Assembly: GCF_000495795.1 (NCBI RefSeq)
Contig: NZ_AWGD01000030.1
Coordinates: 1-64,000, forward strand
Direction of reading: 5' to 3'
Source: Asticcacaulis sp. AC460
Lineage (GTDB): Bacteria; Pseudomonadota; Alphaproteobacteria; Caulobacterales; Caulobacteraceae
Length of the DNA stretch: 64,000 nt
Below, in pieces: positions 39,929 to 50,612 of the stretch. The notes beneath the pieces are model-generated. The model had not been told where the DNA came from, did not search any database, and saw only the letters and a list, made by a program, of their open reading frames with translations. The first letter of the stretch is position 1, and each line of letters opens with the position of its first letter. Position numbers and translations under genes: made by a program.

Positions 39929-41790
39929 CGCTTCAGCAGCCCCAGGTCGCGGACGGCGCCGGTGTCGGCCGAGGTGACCAGGGCGGCATAGGCCTGCAGC
40001 GCCGCCGAGACCACGCGGTCGCGGTTGTGCGGCGTATAGGCGTCCGCGCCACGCGCTTCCTCTTCGGCGCGGCGCTTGGCGATTTCGGTTTCGGAAATGG
40101 CCAGCTGGATCGAGCGGCGCGGGATGTCGATCTCGATCCGGTCGCCTTCGCGGACCAGAGCGATCAGACCGCCCGAAGCCGCTTCCGGCGAGGCATGGCC
40201 GATCGACAGGCCCGAGGTCCCGCCCGAGAAACGGCCGTCGGTCAGCAGGGCGCAGGCCTTGCCCAGGCCTTTCGATTTCAAATAGGTGGTCGGGTACAGC
40301 ATTTCCTGCATACCCGGGCCGCCCTTGGGGCCTTCGTAGCGGATGACCACGACGTCGCCCTCGACAATCTTGTTGTTCAGGATGGCGACCGTCGCCTCGT
40401 CCTGGGATTCGAACACCCTCGCCGTGCCGTTGAACACCCAGATCGATTCATCGACCCCGGCGGTTTTCACGATACAGCCCTTTTCGGCAATGTTGCCGTA
40501 CAAAACCGCCAGGCCGCCGTCCTTGGTGAAGGCGTTTTCCTTCGAGCGGATCACCCCGCCGATGCGGTCGCGGTCCAGGTCGTCCCAGCGGCGGTCCTGC
40601 GAGAAGGCCTCGGTGGTGCGCACGCCACCCGGCGCCGCCTTGAAGAATTCGGTGACCTCTTCGTCATTGGTCTGGCGGATGTCCCAGTAGCTGAGAGCGT
40701 GGGCCATGGACGGTGAATGGATGGTCTTGGCTTCGGTGTGCAGCAGGCCACCGCGCGACAGTTCGCCCAGGATACCCATGATGCCGCCGGCGCGGTGGAC
40801 GTCTTCGATATGGACTTCGGATGAGGCCGGCGCGACTTTACAGACGCACGGCGTGACGCGCGAAATCCGGTCGATGTCGGCCATGGTGAAGTCGACCCCG
40901 GCTTCCTGGGCCGCGGCCAGGATGTGCAGCACGGTGTTGGTCGAACCGCCCATGGCGACGTCCAGCGCCATGGCGTTCTCGAAGGCTTCCTTGGTGGCGA
41001 TATTGCGCGGCAGGACCGAGGTGTCGTCCTTTTCGTAGTAGCGGCGGGTAATGTCGACGATCAGGCGGCCGGCCGTTTCGAACAGGCGGCGGCGGTCGGC
41101 ATGGGTGGCCAGGGTCGTGCCGTTGCCGGGCAAGGACAGGCCCAGGGCTTCGGTCAGGCAGTTCATCGAGTTGGCGGTGAACATGCCCGAGCACGAACCG
41201 CAGGTCGGACAGGCGGCCTCTTCGACGGCCTTGACCTGGGCGTCGGAGATACGGTCGTCGCCGGCCTGGATCATGGCGTCGATCAGGTCGAGCGAATGGG
41301 TTTTCTCGACGCCGTTCTCGTCGGGCCATACCACCTTGCCGGCTTCCATAGGACCGCCGGAGACGAAGACGACCGGGATGTTGATGCGCATGGCGGCCAT
41401 CAGCATGCCCGGCGTGATCTTGTCGCAATTGGAGATGCAGACCATGGCGTCGGCGCAGTGGGCATTGACCATGTATTCGACGCTGTCGGCGATCAGGTCG
41501 CGCGACGGCAGCGAATACAGCATGCCGCCATGGCCCATGGCGATACCGTCATCGACGGCGATGGTGTTGAATTCCTTGGCGACGCCACCGGCGGCTTCGA
41601 TCTCGCGCGCCACCAGTTGGCCGATGTCCTTCAGGTGGACGTGACCGGGCACGAACTGGGTGAAGCTGTTGACCACGGCGATGATCGGCTTGGAGAAGTC
41701 GGCGTCGGTCATGCCGGTCGCCCGCCAGAGCGCCCGTGCGCCCGCCATGTTGCGGCCAAAGGTGGTGGTGCGGGAACGATAGGCGGGCAT
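39925..41790 (-). CDS. ilvD: Dihydroxy-acid dehydratase
   Basis: IlvD dehydrates dihydroxy-isovalerate and -methylvalerate in valine/isoleucine synthesis with an Fe-S cluster. Ligand Cys residues are seen in '[15 protein letters not shown]' and '[18 protein letters not shown]'. The C-terminal swivel domain has the catalytic Ser region '[16 protein letters not shown]'. The start at 41790 gives 621 residues, close to E. coli IlvD (616); the upstream Met adds an unlikely basic tail. It lies apart from, and opposite to, the ilv-leu cluster at 44-52 kb. Confidence 0.96.
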   Translation of the reverse strand: MPAYRSRTTTFGRNMAGARALWRATGMTDADFSKPIIAVVNSFTQFVPGHVHLKDIGQLVAREIEAAGGVAKEFNTIAVDDGIAMGHGGMLYSLPSRDLIADSVEYMVNAHCADAMVCISNCDKITPGMLMAAMRINIPVVFVSGGPMEAGKVVWPDENGVEKTHSLDLIDAMIQAGDDRISDAQVKAVEEAACPTCGSCSGMFTANSMNCLTEALGLSLPGNGTTLATHADRRRLFETAGRLIVDITRRYYEKDDTSVLPRNIATKEAFENAMALDVAMGGSTNTVLHILAAAQEAGVDFTMADIDRISRVTPCVCKVAPASSEVHIEDVHRAGGIMGILGELSRGGLLHTEAKTIHSPSMAHALSYWDIRQTNDEEVTEFFKAAPGGVRTTEAFSQDRRWDDLDRDRIGGVIRSKENAFTKDGGLAVLYGNIAEKGCIVKTAGVDESIWVFNGTARVFESQDEATVAILNNKIVEGDVVVIRYEGPKGGPGMQEMLYPTTYLKSKGLGKACALLTDGRFSGGTSGLSIGHASPEAASGGLIALVREGDRIEIDIPRRSIQLAISETEIAKRRAEEEARGADAYTPHNRDRVVSAALQAYAALVTSADTGAVRDLGLLKR

Positions 41791-41871
41791 GATGGTTACC
41801 TGTGAAAGCTCTTGGCGCAGCAACGGTTTGCGCTTTTGGGTCCTATATAGTCTTGAACGCCGAGATGGCAA

Positions 41872-42471
41872 TCATGGAATGGCTGTCATAGGTGTGAAGC
41901 GCAGCGGCCGTTGGTTGCGAAGCACGTTGCAAACAGCGTTGAACGAACGTTCTTCACGCACAAACGATCGGGCGCCGTCCTTCAAAACATAGACATGACT
42001 CTTCCCGGGTTTCAGGTCTTTGTTCTCGGAATCGCAAAACCAGTCGCTCCAAAAGACCAGACCGCCAGCCTCGCGGACAAAGCCGTCAACGTGATTTTCC
42101 GTCCAAAGGCGGCTACTGGCCCTTAACTTGCCGTCCAGGTCCAGGACATAGACATCCGACCGGGTGAGGTCGATGCAGTCGGTCTCTGACACCAGAATGA
42201 CCACCGCGTTATCCGTGACCGCCATGGCGGCGCCGTTGGCCGAGTCCTCCCATGGCGAGGGCTCGTTACGGGCAACCGTCTTGCCATCGACTTTCACATG
42301 GCGGATTGCTGGCAGTTCGATCTTCATTCCTGCGGCGCGCGCCGTGTAGGCCGATACGGGTTTGACCGGTCCGCAGACCTCTTCGCGGACCGAGATGTCC
42401 TCCGCCAGAGCAACATATGGCGCCGCCGTTAAGACCATAGCAAATGCCAAAATCTTTGTAAGCATTTTCAT
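41872..42471 (-). CDS. Secreted hypothetical protein
   Basis: The 199-residue protein has a signal peptide (MKMLTKILAFAMVLTAAPYV, cleavage after ALA). The mature part contains four Cys and beta-propeller-like strands ('DVYVLDLDGKLRASSRLW', 'SHVYVLKDGARSF'). I recognise no family. GGAGG stands five bases before the ATG at 42471; an ATG at 42465 is an alternative. It is AT-richer than ilvD and has no operon partner. Confidence 0.65.
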   Translation of the reverse strand: MKMLTKILAFAMVLTAAPYVALAEDISVREEVCGPVKPVSAYTARAAGMKIELPAIRHVKVDGKTVARNEPSPWEDSANGAAMAVTDNAVVILVSETDCIDLTRSDVYVLDLDGKLRASSRLWTENHVDGFVREAGGLVFWSDWFCDSENKDLKPGKSHVYVLKDGARSFVREERSFNAVCNVLRNQRPLRFTPMTAIP

Positions 42472-42523
42472 TATCCCCTCCACTACATCCGAAAAGATTA
42501 CTGTCGTGGCGCTGGCTTTTCAA

Positions 42524-43507
42524 TCACGGCTTGGCGCAACACGCCTTCTCCGACGTTCCGGCCACCCAGCGCAGGATGTCCGGCAACAAAGTGCCGCCAT
42601 GCAGGTCGGAATGGGTGCCGTCGCCCCAGACATATTTCAACTCGTACTTCGCCGGGCCCAGGTTCCATTTCTCGGCATTGGCATTGGCCCATTCAATCGA
42701 CTTGACCATCTGCTGGTTGGCCAGGAACCAGTTGCCGTGTTCGTTATCCAGGTCGTTCGAACCGTCCTGGATAAAGATGCGGATCGGGCGGATCTTCGAC
42801 TTGCGGATCATGCCCGGATAGGTGTCGCCGCCGAAGCGCGCTGGCTGGCCATCGGCGGCCGGGCGATAGGCGATCGAGGTATAGGAGCCGATGATCGAAA
42901 TGACATTGCCGAACGACTCCGGCCGGTTCCACGCCACGGTAAAGGCCGCAATCGCCCCGGACGACGTGCCCCCGATGATGCGCCGGCGCGGATTGTCGCT
43001 GAAAGTGTAGGTTTTGCCGACTTCCGGCAACAGTTCTTCCAGCAGCATGCGGGCATAGGTGTCGTCCACCACGTCATATTCTTCGGCGCGGTGGTCGGGG
43101 TTCGACATGCCGAGATTGTCGGGATAGTGCTCGCTCAGATTTCCCGGCGTGACGAAGACGCCCAGGGTCGGGGCGATTTCGCCCTTGGCAATCAGGTTGT
43201 CCAGCACCGCCGGCACGCGCAGCGAACCGTTGGGATTGGTGGCGCGCTGGCCGTCCTGAAAGACCAGCAGGTTGGGCGGGGTTTTCGGATCATAGCCGAC
43301 CGGGACGTAGACCCAGTAACGCCGCACCGTGCCGGCGATGATCTTGGAATGGAATTCGTAGGGTCCCAGAAGTTGGCCCTTCTGCACGCCGGGCTGTTCC
43401 AGCGAGTCGGGCGTTAGGGCGTATTCACCCGGCTTGCGTGGTTCGTCGGCCAGAGCCGGTGAAGCCATGGCCAGCACGGCGGCGGCCATCAGGATACGGA
43501 TCAGCAT
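42524..43507 (-). CDS. Secreted alpha/beta-hydrolase esterase (enterochelin-esterase-like)
   Basis: The 327-residue protein has a signal peptide (MLIRILMAAAVLAMASPALA) and the esterase-D/IroE-type fold: 'YWVYVPVGYDPKTPPNLLVF' (20 residues), the nucleophile elbow 'GGTSSGAIAAF', Asp in 'IFIQDGSNDLDN' and His in 'GDGTHSDLHGG'. It is expected in the periplasm, hydrolysing a carboxyl ester such as a siderophore or carbohydrate ester. The substrate is unknown. The start at 43507 is set by GAGGGAAGAG just upstream and by the signal peptide. Confidence 0.85.
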   Translation of the reverse strand: MLIRILMAAAVLAMASPALADEPRKPGEYALTPDSLEQPGVQKGQLLGPYEFHSKIIAGTVRRYWVYVPVGYDPKTPPNLLVFQDGQRATNPNGSLRVPAVLDNLIAKGEIAPTLGVFVTPGNLSEHYPDNLGMSNPDHRAEEYDVVDDTYARMLLEELLPEVGKTYTFSDNPRRRIIGGTSSGAIAAFTVAWNRPESFGNVISIIGSYTSIAYRPAADGQPARFGGDTYPGMIRKSKIRPIRIFIQDGSNDLDNEHGNWFLANQQMVKSIEWANANAEKWNLGPAKYELKYVWGDGTHSDLHGGTLLPDILRWVAGTSEKACCAKP

Positions 43508-43572
43508 GGTCTCTTCCCTCTTGAGTTCTGTGACTCTTTGAGAGCGCCATGCAACCGAAGGTGCCGTCCCGC

Positions 43573-43634
43573 TGACGGTAAAGCCCCTCCCACCGCTTCG
43601 CGGTCCCCCCTCCCCGTAAACGGGGCGGGCGAAG
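43573..43634. repeat. GC-rich interspersed repeat, partial copy 3
   Basis: The blocks GACGGTAAAGCCCCTCC, CACCGCTTCGCGG and CCCCGTAAACGGGGCGGG match half of the repeat at 11489 and the complement of 49041. The bases beyond it (TAAAATCATTCCGCT) also resemble those beyond copy 1, suggesting the repeat unit is a little longer than its hairpins. Confidence 0.65.
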
Positions 43635-43894
43635 AATGCTAAAATCATTCCGCTCTTGATCACGGATATACCATAGTGTGCGGCGCGGCGTCGTGACAAA
43701 ACCCGTCACCCGCTTTGGTTTCAGCCGACACCAAGACAAAATCGTTTCGCATTTTCCCGTAGCGGGGTGCAATTTCGAGCGAAAACCCGACTTATCACGA
43801 AAACGTATTTCTCTAAACGGCGTTATTGTGAAAAAATCTTTTGCTGCACCGCCGTAAATCGCGCACTTACCGAAATAATTTTCCAAATTTTCCT

Positions 43895-43923
43895 TTGCAA
43901 TTCCCGCAGCGTTCAGGTTATAT
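43895..43923 (+). promoter_or_regulatory. Promoter of the ilv-leu operon
   Basis: TTGCAA at 43895-43900, a 17-base spacer and TTATAT at 43918-43923 predict a transcript starting at about 43930, before the leader-peptide frame. Confidence 0.6.
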
Positions 43924-43967
43924 GACTCATCACACCCGAATTGGGCTGTGCAGGAGTATGTTTGACC

Positions 43968-44111
43968 ATGGCCAAGGCCATCGCCATCGCGAAGAACCGG
44001 ACGCAGGAGCTGACCGCTCTGGCCGTGTCTTTCGTCATGGCCGTCATCGTATTCGACCTGGTATCGCTCCTTATTGGGGGCGTACTAAGCCCCCTGTCAT
44101 CGGAGTGGTAG
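43968..44111 (+). CDS. Candidate ilv leader peptide (47 aa)
   Basis: The short frame MAKAIAIAKNRTQE... is rich in Ile, Val and Leu, above all in 'LAVSFVMAVIVFDLVSLLIG'. It lies between the operon promoter and a terminator hairpin. The stop is 42 bases before the terminator stem. A hairpin GGGGGC/GCCCCC is embedded in its 3' end. This is the classical layout of an attenuation leader of the ilvL type. An alternative reading is a small membrane protein, since the same residues form one transmembrane helix. Confidence 0.6.
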   Translation: MAKAIAIAKNRTQELTALAVSFVMAVIVFDLVSLLIGGVLSPLSSEW

Positions 44112-44137
44112 CGAAAGGTCGTACCTAACGCTTTCAA

Positions 44138-44181
44138 GAGGATAAGACATCCTCCCGCTCCCTTAAAAGAGCGGGATTTTT
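44138..44181 (+). promoter_or_regulatory. Candidate ilv transcription attenuator
   Basis: TCCCGCTC (44153-44160) pairs with GAGCGGGA (44169-44176), followed by TTTTT: a good intrinsic terminator before any structural ilv gene. GAGGAT (44138-44143) and ATCCTC (44149-44154) form a competing hairpin that shares bases with the terminator stem, so the two are partly exclusive. Confidence 0.65.
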
Positions 44182-44229
44182 AATACGCGCCTTCAGTAAC
44201 CAAGAGTTTTCATCACCGGAACCTGTGAC

Positions 44230-44793
44230 ATGACCCAGTTCACGCAAATCCAACGCCAAACCGCCGCCTCTGCTTCGGGCTTTGCCATTCTTCATGGCAC
44301 GCTCGCTCCGGAAGGCTGCGTCGTAAAGCTGGATGGTTTTGGTGTAGAAATTTTCGACGGTCCGGCGCGCGTCTTCGGTTCGACCGATGAAGCCCTGGCC
44401 GGGATCGGCCGCGTCCGTGCCTGCGACATCGTCATCATCCGCCAGGACGGCGAGATCACCGCCGCCGGTCTGCAGGCCTTTACCGACGCTCTGGAAGACG
44501 CCGGTATCGAGCGCGTCACCGTCATCACCGATGCCCGCACGTCGGGCAACGAGAACGCCGCCATCATCGGCCATGTCGCACCGGGCGCCCAGGCGCGCGG
44601 CCCGATCGCCTATGTCAATGACGACGACATCATCCATATCGACATTGCCGCCCGCCGCATCGACGTCTTCGCCGACATCGAGCTGCGCCGCGCCTCCAAG
44701 GCGCAGAAGCCCGGCAAGATCACCTTCGGCGCCGGTGCGCTGGAAAAATACGCCCGCATGGTCACTTCCGTTACCAACGCAGGCATGCTCTAA
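44230..44793 (+). CDS. Stand-alone IlvD/Edd C-terminal (swivel) domain protein
   Basis: The 187-residue protein aligns by eye with only the last third of dihydroxy-acid dehydratases: 'GTLAPEGCVVKLDG', 'GPARVFGSTDEALAGI', 'CDIVIIRQDG', 'VTVITDARTSGNENAAIIGH' and 'GPIAYVNDDDIIHIDI'. The Fe-S-binding N-terminal domain is absent. The catalytic Ser segment of IlvD (RFSGGTSG) reads 'ARTSGNENA', so it cannot be a dehydratase by itself. It is the first structural gene of the ilvC-ilvB operon, which suggests a regulatory or subunit role for it, perhaps with the full IlvD at 39925. Confidence 0.8.
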   Translation: MTQFTQIQRQTAASASGFAILHGTLAPEGCVVKLDGFGVEIFDGPARVFGSTDEALAGIGRVRACDIVIIRQDGEITAAGLQAFTDALEDAGIERVTVITDARTSGNENAAIIGHVAPGAQARGPIAYVNDDDIIHIDIAARRIDVFADIELRRASKAQKPGKITFGAGALEKYARMVTSVTNAGML

Positions 44794-44832
44794 ACCCCAC
44801 CTTCCCAGACTTAAGAGACTACGGAGACCATT

Positions 44833-45840
<1,008 letters not shown>

Positions 45841-45874
45841 TACCTCACAGTGGTGCGGTGGGGGAAGGGTCAGC

Positions 45875-45935
45875 AAGATACCCCTCCACCGCTCCGCGGT
45901 CCCCCTCCCCACAGGTGGGGAGGAGAAGAAATATC
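45875..45935. repeat. GC-rich interspersed repeat, partial copy 4
   Basis: The blocks ACCCCTCCACCGCTCCGCGG and TCCCCCTCCCCACAGGTGGGG followed by AGGAGAAG (the first two quoted loosely) match the right half of the family, in the gap between ilvC and ilvB. The hairpins could affect the ilvB transcript but no T-run terminator is present. Confidence 0.6.
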
Positions 45936-45953
45936 TAATTCGAGTTTTGAACG

Positions 45954-47639
45954 ATGAGCAACGAACCCACCGGAGCACAACTGGTCATCTCCACGCTGAA
46001 GGCGCTGGGGGTCGAGACCCTGTTCGGCTATCCCGGCGGGGCGATCATGCCCATCTATGACGCCCTGGCCGGATCTGGCCTGCAACACATCCTGGTCCGT
46101 CACGAACAAGGCGCGTCCTTCGCCGCCGACGCCTATGCCCGCGCCACCGGTAAGGTCGGCGTCTGCATGGCCACGTCCGGCCCCGGCGCCACCAACCTGA
46201 TCACCGGCATCGCCAACGCCTATATGGACAGCGTGCCCCTGGTCTGCATCACCGGTCAGGTCGGCACGCACCTGATGGGGACAGACGGCTTCCAGGAAGT
46301 CGATATCCTGGGCATCTGCCTGCCGATCGTGAAACACTCCTGGCTGGTCCGTAATCCTGCCGACATTCCGCGCATCCTGGCCGAGGCCTTTGCGATCGCC
46401 TCCGAAGGCCGTCCGGGGCCGGTCCTGGTCGATATCCCCAAGGATGTTGCCGCCGCCCATACCGGCACATCGTCGACCGCCACCTTCCCCGCCTGGACGG
46501 CGCCCGAGCCCGACGCCAATGCCATCCGGGAAGCCGAAAAGCTGATCGCCTCTGCCAAGAAGCCGCTGTTCTATGCCGGCGGCGGGGTCGAGATGGGCGG
46601 GGCTTCGCCGGCCTTCCTGGAGCTGGTCAAGCGGACCGGCATCCCGGTCGTCACCACGCTGAAAGGTATCGGCGTCGTTCCGACGACCGAAGAGCTGTAT
46701 CTGGGCATGCTGGGCATGCACGGGACGCGCGCCGCCAACACCGCCGTTCAGGAATCCGATCTGCTGATCGCCCTGGGTGCGCGTTTCGACGACCGCGCCA
46801 CCGGCAAGCTCAATGCCTTCGCGCCCAATGCCAAGATCATCCACGCCGATATCGATCCGGCGGAAATCAACAAGCTGCGCAAGGCCAATGTCGGCATTGT
46901 CGGCAACCTGAAGACCACGATCGAAAGCCTGAACCCCAAGGTGGAAGGCATCCAGAAGTGGGTCGAAAAGTGCAAGGCCGACAAGTGGGAGCACCGCTTC
47001 CGCTATAACGCGCCCGGCGCCGGGGTCTATGCCCCTGCCCTGCTGAAGCTGCTGTCGGAAAAGGCCGGTGACAAGTTCATCGCCGCTTGCGACGTCGGCC
47101 AGCACCAGATGTGGGTCGCCCAGCACTGCGAATTCGCCAACTGCCGCGCCCACCTGACGTCGGGCGGGTCCGGCGCCATGGGTTACGGCCTGCCGGCCGG
47201 GGTCGGCGCCAAGCTGGCCAAGCCCGACCACCATGTCGTCACCATCTCCGGCGACGGATCGTTCATGATGAACATCCAGGAGATGGCGACGCTGAACCGC
47301 TACAACATCCCGCTGAAGATCGTCCTGCTCGACAACTCGTCTCTGGGCCTGGTCCGTCAGTGGCAGGAGCTGTTCTACCAGGAGAACTACAGCGAGATCG
47401 ACCTGTCGGACAATCCCGACTTCGTCGTTGTCGCCAAGGCGTTCGGGCTGGATGCGTTCCGCATCACCCACCGCCACGAAGTCGAGGGCGCCGTCGACCG
47501 GCTTTTGGCCGCCGAAGGTCCGACCCTTTTACATGTTTTGATCGATCCGCGCGAAAACGTCTGGCCGCTGGTTCCACCAGGCGCGTCGAATGCGGAAATG
47601 ATGGAGGAGCGTTGGGATGAGCCACTTGATTCATATTGA
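45954..47639 (+). CDS. ilvB: Acetolactate synthase large subunit
   Basis: The ThDP enzyme of valine/leucine/isoleucine synthesis, 561 residues. '[15 protein letters not shown]' and the catalytic Glu in '[13 protein letters not shown]' lie in the N-terminal domain. The Mg-ThDP motif is '[20 protein letters not shown]' (20 residues). An FAD-type middle domain is present. Its 3' end overlaps the small ACT subunit by 23 bases, ensuring coupled synthesis of the holoenzyme. Confidence 0.96.
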   Translation: MSNEPTGAQLVISTLKALGVETLFGYPGGAIMPIYDALAGSGLQHILVRHEQGASFAADAYARATGKVGVCMATSGPGATNLITGIANAYMDSVPLVCITGQVGTHLMGTDGFQEVDILGICLPIVKHSWLVRNPADIPRILAEAFAIASEGRPGPVLVDIPKDVAAAHTGTSSTATFPAWTAPEPDANAIREAEKLIASAKKPLFYAGGGVEMGGASPAFLELVKRTGIPVVTTLKGIGVVPTTEELYLGMLGMHGTRAANTAVQESDLLIALGARFDDRATGKLNAFAPNAKIIHADIDPAEINKLRKANVGIVGNLKTTIESLNPKVEGIQKWVEKCKADKWEHRFRYNAPGAGVYAPALLKLLSEKAGDKFIAACDVGQHQMWVAQHCEFANCRAHLTSGGSGAMGYGLPAGVGAKLAKPDHHVVTISGDGSFMMNIQEMATLNRYNIPLKIVLLDNSSLGLVRQWQELFYQENYSEIDLSDNPDFVVVAKAFGLDAFRITHRHEVEGAVDRLLAAEGPTLLHVLIDPRENVWPLVPPGASNAEMMEERWDEPLDSY

Positions 47640-47898
47640 GCTGGATCGTCTCGAAGGCTCGCTGCTGCGGGTCCTGGGGCTGATTGAACGCCGGGGCTTC
47701 CACATCGACCAGATGGAACTCTACGATCTCGGCGAGAAGCGCGGGCTGTCCGTGACGGTGCGGCCGCGTGACCCCTCGCGTAGTCCTGACCAGCTGGGCC
47801 TTCAGATCGATCGCCTGTACGGCATCACGCGCCTTTCCGCCGACCCGAGAGTCGGTGCCGGCGCGGATACGCAGGCCAAGCAAGGGATACGCGCATGA
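47617..47898 (+). CDS. Acetolactate synthase small subunit, short (IlvM-like) type
   Basis: The 93-residue protein is a single ACT domain, '[20 protein letters not shown]' then '[20 protein letters not shown]'. It lacks the C-terminal half found in 160-residue IlvH/IlvN proteins, so it resembles enteric IlvM (87 residues). ACT subunits give valine feedback control and raise the activity of the large subunit; IlvM-type subunits are often valine-insensitive. It overlaps ilvB at the 5' end and a small frame at the 3' end. Confidence 0.85.
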   Translation: MSHLIHIELDRLEGSLLRVLGLIERRGFHIDQMELYDLGEKRGLSVTVRPRDPSRSPDQLGLQIDRLYGITRLSADPRVGAGADTQAKQGIRA

Positions 47899-48089
47899 TG
47901 GACGCGCGTCTGACAGGTTTTGACGGAGAGGTTGATCGGGGCCGTGGTCGCGGCCCCGGTTCGGTAGGGCTGGGTTTGCGCGCCTTATGCAAGGCGATTG
48001 AAAAATCCGTCTTTCTGGCGCCCGAGGAAGGGCGTATGAGGACGGTTCCAGACGAAACCATACCGACTAAGATTGCTGAGAGAACATGA
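47895..48089 (+). CDS. Possible small protein coupled to ilvM-like and ilvE genes (64 aa)
   Basis: The frame starts in an ATGA overlap with the ACT-subunit stop and ends in an ATGA overlap with the ilvE start. The peptide is basic and Gly/Arg-rich at first ('DRGRGRGPGSVGLGLRA'). I recognise no family. Perfect coupling at both ends argues for translation; the composition argues for a spacer. A GGGGCCG/CGGCCCC hairpin lies inside. Confidence 0.35.
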   Translation: MMDARLTGFDGEVDRGRGRGPGSVGLGLRALCKAIEKSVFLAPEEGRMRTVPDETIPTKIAERT

Positions 48090-49030
48090 CCAAACTCGCT
48101 GACAAAATCTGGTTCAACGGCCGGATCATCAACTGGGAAGACGCCCAGATCCACGTCATGACCCATGCCCTGCATTACGGCACGTCCGTTTTCGAGGGTA
48201 TCCGCTGCTATGATACACCCAATGGCCCCGTGGGCTTCCGCCTGGGCGACCACCTGCGCCGGCTGGAAGATTCCGCCCGCATCTACGGCATCACGATTCC
48301 CTTCGACCTGGCCCAGATGGTCCAGGCGTCGAAGGACATCATCGTCGCCAACAACCTGAAAAGCGCCTACTGGCGTCCGATCGCCTTCCTGGGCGAATGC
48401 GGCATGGGCGTGACGCCCAAGGCCGACAGGGTCAAGGTCGACCTGGCCATTGCCGCCTTCCCGTGGGGCGCTTACCTGGGCGAAGAAGGCCTGGCCAAGG
48501 GCGTCGACGTCTGCATCTCGTCGTGGAACCGCGCCGCGCCGAACACCATTCCGGTGCTGGCCAAGGCCGGCGGCAACTATCTGTCGTCTTACCTGATCGG
48601 CAAGGAAGCCCGCGACCGCGGCTATGTCGAGGGCATCGGCCTGGGCGTCAACGGCCTGATCTCCGAAGGTGCCGGCGAAAACCTGTTCGTCATGATGAAC
48701 GGCAAGATCTATACCCCGCCGGTGGCGGCTTCGATCCTGGGCGGTATCACCCGTGACTCCGTTATCCGCCTGGCTAAGGCCGACGGCATCGAGGTGCTGG
48801 AGCAGGACCTGCCGCGCGAGATCTTGTATCTGGCCGACGAAATCTTCATGACCGGCACGGCGGCGGAAATTACTCCGATCCGCAGCGTCGACGACATTCC
48901 GACCCGCGTCGGCGGGCCGGGCAAGATCACCAAGCGGTTGCAGACCCTGTTCCATGGTCTGTTCAACGGCACCACCGAAGACCGTTTCGGCTGGCTGGAG
49001 CCCATCGAGGCAAAAGTCCCGGCCGAGTAA
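48086..49030 (+). CDS. ilvE: Branched-chain amino acid aminotransferase
   Basis: IlvE transaminates the three branched-chain keto acids with glutamate. The 314-residue fold type IV PLP protein shows 'HYGTSVFEGIRCYDTPNGPV' (20 residues), the PLP Lys in 'VLAKAGGNYLSSYLI' and 'GLGVNGLISEGAGENLF'. It sits between the acetolactate synthase genes and leuCDB, completing a near-full branched-chain operon. Confidence 0.95.
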   Translation: MTKLADKIWFNGRIINWEDAQIHVMTHALHYGTSVFEGIRCYDTPNGPVGFRLGDHLRRLEDSARIYGITIPFDLAQMVQASKDIIVANNLKSAYWRPIAFLGECGMGVTPKADRVKVDLAIAAFPWGAYLGEEGLAKGVDVCISSWNRAAPNTIPVLAKAGGNYLSSYLIGKEARDRGYVEGIGLGVNGLISEGAGENLFVMMNGKIYTPPVAASILGGITRDSVIRLAKADGIEVLEQDLPREILYLADEIFMTGTAAEITPIRSVDDIPTRVGGPGKITKRLQTLFHGLFNGTTEDRFGWLEPIEAKVPAE

Positions 49031-49040
49031 CTAATGTACC

Positions 49041-49175
49041 CCTTCTCCCTCCCCGTTCTTTACGGGGAGGGGGGACCGCGAAGCGGTGGGAGGGGCTTTG
49101 CCGTCAGTGGAAAAGCCCCTTCCGTCTCCTTGCTTCGCAAGGATCCACCTCCCCCGTAAACAGGGGAGGAGAAGG
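49041..49175. repeat. GC-rich interspersed repeat, copy 5 (complete)
   Basis: This 135-base element between ilvE and leuC has terminal inverted repeats CCTTCTCC (49041-49048) and GGAGAAGG (49168-49175). Inside are hairpins CCCCGttctttaCGGGG, ACCGCgaaGCGGT and TGCTTCGCA. It is the most complete copy and is in inverse orientation to copy 1. It has no coding potential and no target-site duplication that I can identify. Confidence 0.8.
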
Positions 49176-49199
49176 TTCAGCCAACCAAGAGATTGTTCG

Positions 49200-50612
49200 A
49201 TGACCGCGAAATCGTTGTTTGAAAAAGTGTGGGACGCCCACGTCGTGGAGCCGGAAGGGGCCGACAAGCCCGCCGTCCTCTATATCGACCTGCACCTCGT
49301 CCACGAAGTGACCTCCCCCCAGGCCTTCTCCGAGCTGGATGCCCGCGGGCTGAAGGTGCGCCGGCCCGACCGGACCTTCGCCACACTGGATCACTCGATT
49401 CCGACCCTGGCGCCCGACGCCGACGGCAACCGCCCCTACGTCACCGCCCAGGCCAAGAAGCAGGTCGAGACGCTGGAGGCCAACGCCGCCAACAACGGCC
49501 TGCGCCTGTTCGGCTATGATGCCGAAAACCGCGGCGTGGTCCACGTCATCGGGCCGGAAATGGGCCTGACTCAGCCGGGCTACACCGTCGTCTGCGGCGA
49601 CAGCCACACCTCGACCCACGGCGCCTTCGGCTGTATCGCCTTCGGCATCGGCACCTCGGAAGTCGGCCACGTCCTGGCCACCCAGTGCCTGGCCCAGCGC
49701 AAGCCAAAGACCATGCGCATCACGGTCGACGGCAAGCTGCAACCGGGCGTCACCGGCAAGGACGTCGCCCTGACGGTTATCGCCACGCTCGGCTTCTCCG
49801 GCGGCACCGGCTACGCGCTGGAATATGCCGGCGATGTCATCCGCGAGCTCGACATGGAAGGCCGCATGACGGTCTGCAACCTGTCGATCGAAGCCGGCGC
49901 CCGCTGCGGCATGATCGCCCCCGACCAGAAGACCATCGACTGGCTGCGCGGCCGTCAATATGTGCCGCAAGGCGAAGCCTATGACGAAGCGGCCAAGGGC
50001 TGGCTGGCGCTCGCCTCCGACGAAGGCGCGGTCTTCGACAAGGAAATCCGCATCGACGGTTCGACCATCGAGCCCATGGCCACCTGGGGCACCTCGCCCG
50101 ACCAGGGAGCGGCCATCGTTCGCGGCGTCCCCGTCGCCGGCAACGAAGACCAGGAACGCGCCCTGAAATATATGGGCTTCACCGGTGGTGAAGCGCGCGA
50201 AGTCGAAAAGGTCGACGTCGTGTTCATCGGCTCGTGCACCAATGGCCGCATGGCCGACCTGCGCGCCGCCGCCGCCATCATGAAGGGCCGCAAGGTCGCG
50301 CCGGGCGTCCGCGCCCTGGTCGTTCCGGGTTCGGAATGGGTCCGCATCGAGGCCGAAAAGGAAGGCCTGCACGAGATCTTCCTCGAAGCCGGCGCCGAAT
50401 GGCGTCTGCCGGGCTGTTCGATGTGCATCGCCATGAACGGCGACTTCGTGCTGCCGGGTCAACTGGCCGTCTCGACCTCCAACCGTAACTTCGAAGGCCG
50501 CCAGGGCCCGGGTTCGCGCACGGTTCTGGCCTCCCCGGCCACCGCCGCGGCTTCGGCCGTCGCCGGCCACGTCGCCGACCCCCGTCAATTCATGGCGCTC
50601 GAGGAGGCCTAA
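49200..50612 (+). CDS. leuC: 3-isopropylmalate dehydratase large subunit
   Basis: LeuC carries the [4Fe-4S] cluster of isopropylmalate isomerase. The 470-residue protein has the Cys ligands in '[13 protein letters not shown]' and '[13 protein letters not shown]', and '[14 protein letters not shown]' near the substrate site. The start at 49200 follows the repeat directly, with AAGAG upstream. leuD begins at the next base after the stop. Confidence 0.96.
   Translation: MTAKSLFEKVWDAHVVEPEGADKPAVLYIDLHLVHEVTSPQAFSELDARGLKVRRPDRTFATLDHSIPTLAPDADGNRPYVTAQAKKQVETLEANAANNGLRLFGYDAENRGVVHVIGPEMGLTQPGYTVVCGDSHTSTHGAFGCIAFGIGTSEVGHVLATQCLAQRKPKTMRITVDGKLQPGVTGKDVALTVIATLGFSGGTGYALEYAGDVIRELDMEGRMTVCNLSIEAGARCGMIAPDQKTIDWLRGRQYVPQGEAYDEAAKGWLALASDEGAVFDKEIRIDGSTIEPMATWGTSPDQGAAIVRGVPVAGNEDQERALKYMGFTGGEAREVEKVDVVFIGSCTNGRMADLRAAAAIMKGRKVAPGVRALVVPGSEWVRIEAEKEGLHEIFLEAGAEWRLPGCSMCIAMNGDFVLPGQLAVSTSNRNFEGRQGPGSRTVLASPATAAASAVAGHVADPRQFMALEEA

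Noticed and set aside
39925-41790. ilvD as part of the ilv-leu operon
   Set aside because: It is on the opposite strand, 2.4 kb from the leader peptide, with two unrelated genes between.
45870-47477. A 535-codon minus-strand frame opposite ilvB
   Set aside because: ilvB is intact with its ThDP motif; the antisense frame is Gly/Asp-rich noise.
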